A stretch of 11,344 bases of DNA from Terriglobia bacterium (GCA_030040455.1 JASHTR010000222.1:1-11344); one strand, 5' to 3'. Numbered from the stretch's first letter, positions 1 to 7,470 are shown. Numbers and translations are program-made. The notes: a model not told the origin generated them from the sequence alone.

Positions 1-432
1 GGCATCACGGAGGTAATCCGAAATGATTCGGACACCGGGAGCAAGAGGGCGGTCCTTATTGTCGATCACTCCGTTGCGCCGGGAATAGAGCCCCGTCAAC
101 GTCGTTCCCCGGCCCGGCGCGCAAAGGGCGTTAACAACAAACGCGTTCTCGAACCACAGGCCCTCGCGCGCGAGGCGATCCATATTCGGTGTATGGATGA
201 GGCTGCTCACAGGACTCTGATCCCACGCGAGCAAGGACGCTTCGCGTCCCGCCATGTAACTGAGCTCATCCGGCCGCTGGCCGTCTGTCATGAAGATCAC
301 AAAGTTGGGCCGCGCGGAACTTCCGGAGCTCCGTTCGCGCGGCGGGCTTGCGGCAGCGGCGAACGTGCTTCCTACTGCTGCTCCACCCAATTTAAGCGCA
401 TCGCGCCGCGAAAGTGTTCTCACAGTACTCAT
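1..432 (-). CDS. Type I (formylglycine-dependent) sulfatase, Tat-exported, N-terminal part
   Basis: First 144 residues of a sulfatase; the rest runs off the left edge. Sulfatases of this family hydrolyse sulfate esters using a cysteine (or serine) matured to formylglycine. Translation shows a twin-arginine signal (LSRRDALKLGGAAVG, residues 7-21) followed by an alanine-rich stretch, so export by Tat is likely. The fold then begins with PNFVIFMTDGQRPDEL (about 42-57), matching the first strand and the metal-ligand Asp of S1 sulfatases (compare the common TDQQR variant). TPNMDRLAREG (81-91) is a family signature. The modification motif is CAPGR (Cys104 to Arg108) followed by GTTLTG; it fits CxPxR, although Gly replaces the usual Ser/Ala at the fourth position. 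The ATG at 432 shares one base with the TAA stop of the upstream gene (TAATG), and GAGGT lies 4 nt before it, so translational coupling is likely. The substrate cannot be read from this part; its neighbours suggest a glycan. Confidence 0.93.
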   Translation of the reverse strand, partial: MSTVRTLSRRDALKLGGAAVGSTFAAAASPPRERSSGSSARPNFVIFMTDGQRPDELSYMAGREASLLAWDQSPVSSLIHTPNMDRLAREGLWFENAFVVNALCAPGRGTTLTGLYSRRNGVIDNKDRPLAPGVRIISDYLRDA

Positions 433-1490
433 TAAGACCTCATCAGTGGTTCGTGGGTTTTGAGCCAATCCCGATACGCGGTATAGAGTCCCGTAGAAGC
501 GGGTGACCCGCAGAAAGCCGTTGAGTCGGGCTCGTTCATCATCCCCTGGTATTGGTATACCAGGATTTTCTCAACCCAGGGCGAAACAGCCTCCAATTGC
601 CGGAGAACGCGCGTGAACGGAGCGGGAAGTAAAGCGCTCCTGTAGACGTCCCCTTCAAACTGGAATATCTCGACATCCGCCCAGATGGCCGCTCTCCGGG
701 CGCGGTCGTGAGCCTTTCTTAAGCCCTCGAAGAAAGCGGGCGTCTCTTCTACAGTAGATTTGCGGACGCCAACCTCATCCTGATAGGCAACGATGTCAAC
801 GTCCAGGGACTCCAACTGTCTTACAAAATTGTCGTCGGGGACAGCAACGCGCGTCCCATACGGAGCAATCAGGATACGCGCTTTGGGCGTCAATTGGCGA
901 GCCAGCCGCGAGCAGGCATTGACGTACTGAATAAACTCTGCGGAGAAATACCGGTTAATAAATGCCTCATTCGGCCAGTACCAACCGTAGAAGCTCGGAT
1001 GATGACCGTAAAGACTGGAGAGTTCTTCGATGGCCCGCAGCCGATTCTTAGCGGCAGCAGGGTCAGAAATGATATTGGGGCTATCCCAAGTGCCGTAAAA
1101 TCCTCCTCCGATAAAGAATTTAACACCGTACTTGTCCGCCGCCGAGAGAACTGTCTCCATCAGGTCGCGGCAGCCTAATCGCCACGGCGGGAAAATCGTC
1201 GTGGGGTAAAAAGACCGGTAGTAGAGGGCGGTCGCCATAAGCACGAGGTATTCCATCCCTGCGTCCGCGATTTCTTTGACCTTGCCTTCCCACTGGCGAC
1301 AACTAAAGCAGGCGCAGGCAGGATTCCAATCGACCCCCTCCACGGTGGCGTGATGTTGAAATTCAAACCAGGTTCCCGATATTGGTTTGGTGATCGCCGA
1401 TGCCTCCCTGCCACCCGCCTTTCTTGGAAAAGCCTGTAGTATCGCCCCGCCCACTCCAAGATCGTAAAGGAAGTCCCTGCGGTTCAACAT
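432..1490 (-). CDS. DUF4434-type TIM-barrel protein, probable secreted glycoside hydrolase
   Basis: 352 aa. The N-terminus LNRRDFLYDLGVGGAI (2-17) is a twin-arginine signal, so the protein probably acts in the periplasm or outside the cell. From about residue 36 the sequence follows what I recall of the DUF4434 family: ISGTWFEFQHH, then a Cys cluster (Cys59, 61, 64) before QWEGKVKEIADAGMEYLVLM, then VLSAADKYGVKFFIGGGFYG, then SFYGWYWPNEAF. The NE pair at 174-175 is placed like the acid/base Asn-Glu of clan GH-A barrels, and Glu274 in IWADVEIF is a candidate nucleophile; this catalytic assignment is inference. Family members commonly occur in polysaccharide-degradation loci, but I know of no firmly established substrate. 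The ATG at 1490 follows GGGAG by 9 nt; that RBS lies inside the end of the upstream gene, 4 bp separate the two genes, and the sulfatase start overlaps this stop. All of this supports one operon. Confidence 0.9.
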   Translation of the reverse strand: MLNRRDFLYDLGVGGAILQAFPRKAGGREASAITKPISGTWFEFQHHATVEGVDWNPACACFSCRQWEGKVKEIADAGMEYLVLMATALYYRSFYPTTIFPPWRLGCRDLMETVLSAADKYGVKFFIGGGFYGTWDSPNIISDPAAAKNRLRAIEELSSLYGHHPSFYGWYWPNEAFINRYFSAEFIQYVNACSRLARQLTPKARILIAPYGTRVAVPDDNFVRQLESLDVDIVAYQDEVGVRKSTVEETPAFFEGLRKAHDRARRAAIWADVEIFQFEGDVYRSALLPAPFTRVLRQLEAVSPWVEKILVYQYQGMMNEPDSTAFCGSPASTGLYTAYRDWLKTHEPLMRS

Positions 1491-1494
1491 GGCT

Positions 1495-3678
1495 CTAATC
1501 TCCCAGCATCACCGGCAAAAGAGTTTGAAGATGAGCGCCGATTTCACATTGATGGGTGAGCTCCCAAAGCGAAACGCTCATATGCCGCATGGCCAATACC
1601 GCGCAAATCCAGGATTGAGTCCAGCCGGTTTCGATCGACCACGCTCCCCATCCCCAATCGGAATTGCTGGCCCAATAGTCCCAGCGGTCAAAATCGAAGG
1701 CGCGATACCAACCGCTGTCGAGCTCGGGATGAACGTCCGAGTGGATTTGAACCCGGCAGAGAAAATTGGCGAGCTTGTTTTCCGCCTCGCGGTAGAATGG
1801 ATCGCCCGTGGCAGCGGCCGCTTCATGCAATCCGAGAATGGCAAAATTGCACGTGTAGAGGAGGTCGCAGGCGGGATCGCCATTGCGCTGGATTAAGGGT
1901 GCTTCAGCGGTTCCGTACTGGCCGTTCGACATCGGCGGGCCGTACCTGCTCTTTCCAACCGGGCCTAGCTCTTCGCGGATCGCGCCGGAGGAGTCTTGCA
2001 GTCGAAGCAGGTCCCCGGCAAGATGCTTCAGCCACTGGCGATGCTCGGCAGTGTCGTCGACGCGAATAAGCCAAGACAGCGCGAGCAGCATCCGCGCCCG
2101 TTCTTGCTGAAAGCCGTTGCTCCATTGCCATTGAGCCGGGTAAGCCGCAACCGTCATTTGAATGGCATTCCTGGCGCGCTCCAGAAAGGGAGCGTAATGC
2201 GTCTTATCGTAAGCGCGCAGGAAGCACGCCCAAAGGTACGCCTCATAGTGGGGATGGTAATTTACGGTTTCCTCTTCGTAGAAATGCCGCCAGCCCAAAT
2301 GTTGCAATTGCTGCTCGGTAAGGGCGTTGCGGCGAAAGCCCAATTTCCCACTGGTCCGCAGGTTGGCCAGCAAACACGCGAGAAGCCTCTCGTCCCAGCG
2401 GTTTGACTTAAGCATCGCCGCTGCGGCCATGATTCCCAGCATGGTCCGGGCATTGTCATCGCCATAATAGATGCCCGCAGCCGTAGGCAGGCTCCAGCCA
2501 AGCAGGCCGAAGGAAGGACTATGAGGATCGCTGCGGGGTCCCATGCCCAGTGAAGACTTGAAACAGATAAAATCAGTCAAGTTGGCGGCGATCTTGCTAT
2601 TCTCCACCTTATTCTCAATAGAGCCTGAAAATGCCATCGCCATGGAAGTTTCAGCCGCGCAATCGCTGCGCAGGTGCCAGCCCACCGGTTGTGTGCCGTC
2701 CCACTGGATGTTGTTCGAAAACCCCTCGAGGATTCCTTCGCTGCCATCGCCGGCCGGCCACGACGCCCGTGGACCCGGATGCGGCGAAGAAGCGTATTTC
2801 TGAGCCAGCGGCTGCCAGGACGGAGCCACAAACAATCTGGCCTTGGCGTACCATGCCACTCCCCGTTGAAAGGCATTCAGTTCGGCGCTCTCGGGCAATT
2901 CGGCGTGCCGGCTATAGGAGGGATGAACAGAGGGCGTCCAGCGCGGCACCAGAATATCATCACCAGGGGCGAGCCAGGCGAGGATCCATTGCCAGACGCG
3001 CTGCCATGCCTCCGACGGCGCATATCGCCCGGTGATGAAGTTGCTCAGCTTCGTTGTCGCGATCAAGATGTGCTCTGCCGGATGCTCGAAGAGAACGGGC
3101 TGTACACCTTGTTGCGGCAGGCCGAATACCGCCCTGTCAAAACCGGCAACTCGTGCGAGGACCAAGGCAGCGTTTCCAGCCGTCGAGGGGACATAAGCAC
3201 AGTCATGAATCGCAAGAACCCGCATTTTATTGAGCGCAGGAGCAAACATCTCGGAAGCGACCACCACTCTGTCCAGCAAGTTGTGGTTTTTGCCCAATGG
3301 GGCGTGATCGGGCTTGCCGAGATTTACGCCGGGCACAGAAGAGGGGAATTCCACGTACAGGCGCAAGCTTTTTCGAGCTGCTCCGTCAAAGACGCTGCGT
3401 TCAAGCTGAGTGGTTTTTGCCGGATAACCTTCGGCTAGAACGAGCACTCCCGAGCCTCGCGGAGCCTGATTCACAGCCTCGCCGGGCGTCGCGTAACGCG
3501 CCCTTGAGACGCCCGAGGCACCGAGCACTCGATAGAGATCGTTCTCTGGGGAGCAACTGAAATAAAGCCGCGCGCGAGTAGAGGCTAAGGAGAGACGCGA
3601 CGCTAACGCTGCCGCCGGCAGGACCGTCAGCGCTTTCAGCGCGTCACGGCGCGGGAAGCGGAATTTTCGATTTGTCAA
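1495..3678 (-). CDS. Unrecognised Tat-signal protein, Rossmann-like N-domain plus aromatic-rich helical domain
   Basis: 727 aa; I cannot assign it to a named family. A twin-arginine signal (FPRRDALKALTVLPAAALAS, 8-27) implies export. Residues about 36-235 alternate hydrophobic strands and helices (GVLVLAEGYP, RVVVASEMFAP, RVLAIHDCAYVP) and look like a Rossmann/flavodoxin or glutamine-amidotransferase-like fold. From about 240 to the end it is mostly helical with regularly spaced Trp/Tyr/His segments (WRHFYEEETVNYHPHYEAYLW; a dense Trp cluster at 657-690 with WDYWASNSDWGWGAW). This recalls the alpha/alpha toroids of heparinase-, GH88/GH105- or lyase-type carbohydrate enzymes. That fold is inferred from pattern, not from a recognised motif. 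The start is TTG at 3678: no ATG, GTG or other start lies upstream in frame before the receptor's stop region, and GAGG sits 5 nt before it. The gene lies 8 bp after the receptor stop and 4 bp before the DUF4434 gene, so a role in the same glycan pathway is likely. Confidence 0.85.
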   Translation of the reverse strand: MTNRKFRFPRRDALKALTVLPAAALASRLSLASTRARLYFSCSPENDLYRVLGASGVSRARYATPGEAVNQAPRGSGVLVLAEGYPAKTTQLERSVFDGAARKSLRLYVEFPSSVPGVNLGKPDHAPLGKNHNLLDRVVVASEMFAPALNKMRVLAIHDCAYVPSTAGNAALVLARVAGFDRAVFGLPQQGVQPVLFEHPAEHILIATTKLSNFITGRYAPSEAWQRVWQWILAWLAPGDDILVPRWTPSVHPSYSRHAELPESAELNAFQRGVAWYAKARLFVAPSWQPLAQKYASSPHPGPRASWPAGDGSEGILEGFSNNIQWDGTQPVGWHLRSDCAAETSMAMAFSGSIENKVENSKIAANLTDFICFKSSLGMGPRSDPHSPSFGLLGWSLPTAAGIYYGDDNARTMLGIMAAAAMLKSNRWDERLLACLLANLRTSGKLGFRRNALTEQQLQHLGWRHFYEEETVNYHPHYEAYLWACFLRAYDKTHYAPFLERARNAIQMTVAAYPAQWQWSNGFQQERARMLLALSWLIRVDDTAEHRQWLKHLAGDLLRLQDSSGAIREELGPVGKSRYGPPMSNGQYGTAEAPLIQRNGDPACDLLYTCNFAILGLHEAAAATGDPFYREAENKLANFLCRVQIHSDVHPELDSGWYRAFDFDRWDYWASNSDWGWGAWSIETGWTQSWICAVLAMRHMSVSLWELTHQCEIGAHLQTLLPVMLGD

Positions 3679-3686
3679 TGACCCCT

Positions 3687-6600
3687 CTAGAACTCTAGCC
3701 GTAGAGCAAACTGGATGTCGCGACCGCTCGTATTTGAAGTGGAAAAAATACGGCCCACCTGTGAGGGAACGCTGATGTTGCTGTCCGGATTGGAAAAGCT
3801 CGGGTGATTGAGCACGTTAAAGAAATCTGACTCGAACCGTAGATTGAATCGTTCGCCGAGCCTAAAGTTTTTGAAAACGGAGGTATCCCATTCGTTGTAG
3901 CCGGGACCGAAGAGGGAATAAGGCGCGGAGTCGCCGTACGCGAATTCAGAAGGCAAAGCGAACGCGCTGGCATTGAACCAACCGGTAAGACCGGGATTCG
4001 AGACGTGCGGATTCCCAATGATACTGGCCCGGCCGCTCGGCCATCCCTGGACCGAGCTGGTAAAATTCACTGAAAAAGGCAGGCCGCTTGCCAGCGTGAG
4101 GATTCCTGTTGTTTCCCACCCGCCCAAAACAGCGTTCAGCGGTCCTGGCAAAGAAGACAAAAATCGCCTGCCGGTGCCAAAAGGCAGCTCGTAGACATAA
4201 TTGGCCACCAGGTATTGCTGCCGAATGAATTCGTCGTTCCCTCGATCGAGGCGAATATCCAGATTATCAGTGGGCACGGTGGTATCGGTGCCCCCGCTGT
4301 CAAGAGCCTTAGTCCAGCTATACTCGACGTCGAAGGAAAGACCGGACCCGAAGCGGCGAAGAGCCGAAACTTGCAGAGCCTGCGTGTTGGCGGTCTGGCC
4401 GTCCTCAAAGAAATTGATGGAGCCAAAAGGTTGATAGGGTCGGAGCGGCTGGACCGGACCTGGAGCTGGAGCAGGCTGGTTAATATCGAAGTTCTGCGTG
4501 TAATGCTCCGTCTCAACTCCCAGGTAGGTGGTGCGCAAGGACATGTTGGGTGAAAGTTGGGACTCGACCGTAAGGTTCCATTCGCCGCTCATGGGATAGC
4601 GATAGTGAGTTGGGAATGCACTCACGCTTGGACCACTCGGAACCGCTCCCTGGCCGGTTGGGAACGGATTGGCAAAGGTGAGGGTTGGCGTCGAGCCTGC
4701 CAGAGGCTCGAAATCGTCGGCTCCCGTAAACGGTGGATTCACCGCGGCTTCATAGCTCCCGAATTCCCAAGGCCAAACGTCGTAATAAATGCCGTAGCCT
4801 CCTCGTAAAACCAAGTGCGGCGTTCCCAGCGGACGGTAAGCGAGCCCAAAGCGCGGGGAGATTTGATCGTCATCAGTGCCGACATAGTTTCCCGGGCCCA
4901 GACCCAAAGTGGAGCCTTCCACAATCGGAAGCTCTGGGAACAAGCTTGCATTGTAGGTCCCCTTCAGCACTACGAGTTTGTTTGTACTGGGATACCAATT
5001 AGCCATGTTCCCCGTCTTATTCTCAAAAATCGTGGGAAGGTCGTAGCGTATTCCCGCATTCAACGTTAGCCGAGGCGTTGCTTTCCAGTCGTCCTGGAAG
5101 TAAAAACCGTACCGGTCATTGGCAGGCGTGGCCTCAAGTGGCGCAATGGCGTAACTTGAGGCTGCGAGGTCGCCTAGCAAGAAATCAGCAAATGCATTTC
5201 CAGCGTATTGCCCAGTAAATGAAAAACTGCCGTGGCCGGGAGCCGGATTTTGATAGTTGTAAAACTGCCAGTGGAGAAAAGAAAAGCCACCCTCTAAAAG
5301 ATGCTTTCCCTTGATCCAGGTTAAATCATCAGAGAACTGACCGGACTGGTGCAAATCGCCGCTTCCCGGGTTGTCGTTGAATCCGGCAAAGCCCGTAATG
5401 GAAACCGTAGGAAGGCCGCCTAATCCCGACAAAGGCGATGGCAAGCCGGGAATGATTGTGCTCGGATTGAAGTTGTAATTTTGTGGCTGCATCAAATCCC
5501 AGATGCGGTGATATCCAAACGAAGCTAAGTTCATCAACGAGGGCGAGAGGTCGCGAGTGTAGTTGACGGCAATGTCCTGGTCAACCTCGGGGTTCTCGAC
5601 GGCGCCCCACTTGTCAGTCGTACCCGCCGTATAGAGGGGGCTGACCCGCGCCATATAGTACCGGACGGACAACCGGTTCAAGTCATTGATGGCGTAATCC
5701 CCGCGCCCTTCGTAGCGTCGATCACCTTGCCTGTCGCCTACGTTCGCCACCCAGTTGGTGCCCAGGCCGGCGGCTGCCGTAGTAGGCAAATTCGGAGTGT
5801 CAAAATAAGGAAAGAAAGCCTTGGAAACAGAGCTGATGTCAGACTGGGGGATCTGATTGTCCGGAAATGGCTGGCCGGTTGCCGGATTTTTGACCGCTGG
5901 AAGGCCGCTAAAATCCCCGCTGAGGAGCGCCGCGGTGGGCATGGCGGCTTCGTCCGTAGTTGAAGACCGGTAAGTGAGGTCCTCAAAGCTGCCAAAGAAA
6001 AAAAGCTTGTTCCGCTTGATCGGGCCGCCGAGCGAGCCTCCGAACTCGTTGCGGATGAACGGCGCCTTGGTCAAGCTCGTGGCAAAGAAATTGGCAGCCT
6101 CGAGAGCCGTATCCCGGTTGTACTCGAAGAGGCTGCCGTGGAACTGGTTCGTGCCCGACTTGGTGACGATGACAACCGCAGTGGAGCCGGCGCCATACTT
6201 CGCCGATCCCGTGCTGTCGATCACCTTGAATTGCCCGATGGAGTCCAGGGACGGAACGTATTTTCCCAGAAATTCGTTCTCAGTCTGTAGCGCCTCCGAG
6301 CCGTCGATGGTTTCACTGACGCCCGCTCGATAGGTGTCCCCCGCAATGCGGGCCGTCGTTCCGGCGTTTTGAACGCCGGGCGCCAGCGCCAGCAGACCGA
6401 AAATGTTGGTACGGCCGTTGAGGGGAATGGTATCGATCTGCTTCGAATCAACCACACTGCCAACCGAAGAAGTATCCGTTTGAACGAGGGGCAAGCTTGC
6501 CGTGACCTCGATCGAGGAAACACTCGTGCCAACGGTTAATTTTGCATTCTCACGCACGGTTTGGCTGACGTACAGCACGATGTGATTAACGATGAACGGC

Positions 6601-6917
6601 TTGAACCCTGGCTGGCGGACGGTGACCTCATACGTGCCCGGTATCACGTTGGAGAACACGTATTCCCCGTCGACGTTCGTTTTTGCCGCAACAGAGACGT
6701 TCGTGCCCTCGTTGCGCAGCGTGACTTGGGCCTTGGGCACGACGGCGCCGGATTGGTCCGTGACTCGGCCCAAAATCGTGCCCCAGCCCGTCTGGGCCGG
6801 CAGAGGCAGAAGAGTCAGAAACATCACGGTCGCGGTTGCCGCAATGGATAAAATCGCGGCTCGCACCTTTGCCCTCTCGCTCCACTTCTTCCAGAACCAA
6901 TCGGCTGATTTTCTCAT
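3687..6917 (-). CDS. Oar-like TonB-dependent receptor with carboxypeptidase-regulatory-like domain
   Basis: 1076 aa outer-membrane transporter, first gene of the leftward operon. A basic N-terminus leads into a hydrophobic segment (about 19-40, ending LPLPAQ), a signal peptide. Residues about 46-138 form a carboxypeptidase-regulatory-like beta-sandwich (ILGRVTDQSGAVVPKAQVTL, VDGEYVFSNVIPGTYEVTV, QPGFKPF). A TonB plug follows (about 139-275: VVDSKQIDTIPLNGR, GSTAVVIVTKSGTNQFHGSLFE). The remainder is a beta-barrel with many strands of alternating aromatics (FYFQDDWKATPRLTLNAGIRYD; LRTTYLG), ending in RDIQFALRLEF, the terminal Phe expected for Bam-inserted barrels. Such receptors are greatly expanded in Acidobacteriota and usually lack a SusD partner, as here. 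I saw no obvious TonB box. The ATG at 6917 has GGGAG 10 nt upstream. The cargo is unknown; the downstream sulfatase and DUF4434 genes point to a glycan fragment, with energy supplied by TonB-ExbBD encoded elsewhere. Confidence 0.95.
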   Translation of the reverse strand: MRKSADWFWKKWSERAKVRAAILSIAATATVMFLTLLPLPAQTGWGTILGRVTDQSGAVVPKAQVTLRNEGTNVSVAAKTNVDGEYVFSNVIPGTYEVTVRQPGFKPFIVNHIVLYVSQTVRENAKLTVGTSVSSIEVTASLPLVQTDTSSVGSVVDSKQIDTIPLNGRTNIFGLLALAPGVQNAGTTARIAGDTYRAGVSETIDGSEALQTENEFLGKYVPSLDSIGQFKVIDSTGSAKYGAGSTAVVIVTKSGTNQFHGSLFEYNRDTALEAANFFATSLTKAPFIRNEFGGSLGGPIKRNKLFFFGSFEDLTYRSSTTDEAAMPTAALLSGDFSGLPAVKNPATGQPFPDNQIPQSDISSVSKAFFPYFDTPNLPTTAAAGLGTNWVANVGDRQGDRRYEGRGDYAINDLNRLSVRYYMARVSPLYTAGTTDKWGAVENPEVDQDIAVNYTRDLSPSLMNLASFGYHRIWDLMQPQNYNFNPSTIIPGLPSPLSGLGGLPTVSITGFAGFNDNPGSGDLHQSGQFSDDLTWIKGKHLLEGGFSFLHWQFYNYQNPAPGHGSFSFTGQYAGNAFADFLLGDLAASSYAIAPLEATPANDRYGFYFQDDWKATPRLTLNAGIRYDLPTIFENKTGNMANWYPSTNKLVVLKGTYNASLFPELPIVEGSTLGLGPGNYVGTDDDQISPRFGLAYRPLGTPHLVLRGGYGIYYDVWPWEFGSYEAAVNPPFTGADDFEPLAGSTPTLTFANPFPTGQGAVPSGPSVSAFPTHYRYPMSGEWNLTVESQLSPNMSLRTTYLGVETEHYTQNFDINQPAPAPGPVQPLRPYQPFGSINFFEDGQTANTQALQVSALRRFGSGLSFDVEYSWTKALDSGGTDTTVPTDNLDIRLDRGNDEFIRQQYLVANYVYELPFGTGRRFLSSLPGPLNAVLGGWETTGILTLASGLPFSVNFTSSVQGWPSGRASIIGNPHVSNPGLTGWFNASAFALPSEFAYGDSAPYSLFGPGYNEWDTSVFKNFRLGERFNLRFESDFFNVLNHPSFSNPDSNISVPSQVGRIFSTSNTSGRDIQFALRLEF

Positions 6918-6952
6918 GCTATTTTTTCTCCCTCGCTGACGTTACGATGAAA

Positions 6953-6965
6953 GGGACCCCGTCCC
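6953..6965 (-). promoter_or_regulatory. Small GC hairpin in receptor operon leader
   Basis: GGGAC-CCC-GTCCC forms a perfect 5-bp stem with a 3-nt loop. It lies about 36 nt upstream of the receptor ATG, inside the predicted 5' leader. No poly-T follows it on the minus strand, so it is not an intrinsic terminator. It may simply shape the leader. Confidence 0.35.
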
Positions 6966-6999
6966 AGGTTTCTGCCTGCCCAAAGACCTACCGAATACC

Positions 7000-7013
7000 C
7001 CGTGAGCTCACGG
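7000..7013. repeat. Perfect 14-bp palindrome in receptor operon leader
   Basis: CCGTGAGCTCACGG is identical to its own reverse complement. It lies about 35 nt downstream of the predicted transcription start of the leftward operon. It could be a dimeric repressor operator or a short hairpin (5-bp stem, 4-nt loop). No regulator gene adjoins it, so the function is open. Confidence 0.5.
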
Positions 7014-7054
7014 CCTCCGCAAGAGCGGATCGTGAAAAGATGAGCGCGTCATCT

Positions 7055-7082
7055 AGTATACATATCTATATATCTATGTCAA
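7055..7082 (-). promoter_or_regulatory. Sigma70-type promoter of the receptor/sulfatase operon
   Basis: On the minus strand TTGACA (7082-7077) is followed after 16 bp by TATACT (7060-7055). The -35 is a perfect consensus hexamer and the -10 matches TATAAT at five of six positions. Transcription should begin near 7048, giving a leader of about 130 nt before the receptor ATG at 6917. The surrounding AT-rich stretch stands out clearly from the GC-rich flanks. Confidence 0.75.
7060..7079. promoter_or_regulatory. 20-bp imperfect palindrome between -35 and -10, candidate operator
   Basis: The promoter spacer is filled by ACATAGATATATAGATATGT (minus strand), in which 16 of 20 positions match the reverse complement; the outer ACATA/TATGT arms are perfect. 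It can also be read as two tandem copies of ATAGATAT. The position overlaps RNA polymerase contacts, so a dimeric repressor bound here would block the receptor operon. The ACAT/ATGT arms recall operators of PadR/GntR-type repressors, but that link is only suggestive. Confidence 0.5.
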
Positions 7083-7160
7083 GTGAAAGAGACAACCTGA
7101 AAATCGCCGCCCGGCTTTGCGGCGAGATCGATCAACACCACATCCTCCGCTGCCGTTGGC

Positions 7161-7182
7161 GCGCGTCGCTTCCGCAACGCGC
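7161..7182. repeat. Short inverted repeat GCGCGT/ACGCGC
   Basis: A perfect 6-bp stem with a 10-nt loop lies just left of the leftward terminator's T-run. No T-tract follows it in either direction. On the minus strand it lies beyond the expected termination point, so it is probably not part of the terminator. Confidence 0.3.
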
Positions 7183-7184
7183 AT

Positions 7185-7226
7185 AAAAACAAAAACGCCC
7201 GCCAACGGGGTTTCGTTTAGCGGGCG
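7185..7226 (-). terminator. Strong leftward intrinsic terminator
   Basis: On the minus strand the arm CGCCCGCTAA (7226-7217) pairs with TTGGCGGGCG (7205-7196): seven perfect GC-rich pairs, one T-G pair and two A-T pairs, with an 11-nt loop. The arm is followed at once by GTTTTTGTTTTT. On the plus strand no T-run follows the stem, so it works leftwards only. It lies about 100 bp upstream of the receptor operon promoter, shielding that promoter from read-through from the right. No gene is recognised between it and the divergent argC gene, so what it ends is unknown. Confidence 0.8.
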
Positions 7227-7411
7227 CGCTCAGAATACGGATGAAATGAGGACTAAAAGCCTGCCATTTCCAGTGAGCGCCAGCCGCTCGTCGAGGTACA
7301 ACACTTCTCGCCGCGGGCGGAACTCTTGTCGGAGATGAAATCAAGCGTCATCATTGCGATTTTCACAAGCGTACATGAACCTCGCGGTGAACGCAAGCGA
7401 TTTTTCTTCAT

Positions 7412-7470
7412 TCAACCCCCAAGAATCGCGGTTGAGTACCTGAGTAGAGGCGCGGAGGGTTGAGAATACC
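7412..7470. repeat. Complementary repeat set that can form alternative hairpins
   Basis: TCAACCC at 7412-7418 can pair with GGTTGA at 7430-7435 (6 bp, 12-nt loop) or with GGGTTGA at 7457-7463 (7 bp, longer loop). The two downstream copies lie in related units, GGTTGAGTACC and GGTTGAGAATACC. Mutually exclusive pairing of this kind can serve in RNA switches, but no transcript is known here and the arms are short. Confidence 0.3.

Noticed and set aside
193..435. 80-aa plus-strand frame at the left edge
   Set aside because: It is antisense to the sulfatase, which has a Tat signal, a CxPxR motif and a coupled start.
2674..3438. 254-aa plus-strand open frame
   Set aside because: It lies entirely antisense to the 727-aa protein, whose translation has a Tat signal and coherent domains. 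The antisense product shows no recognisable motif.
6918..7048. Cobalamin or other known riboswitch in the receptor leader
   Set aside because: No B12 box or other recognisable aptamer sequence is visible; only short palindromes and hairpins are present.
7132..7344. 70-aa minus-strand frame in the intergenic region
   Set aside because: It runs straight through the intrinsic terminator stem and T-run, so it is unlikely to be a gene.
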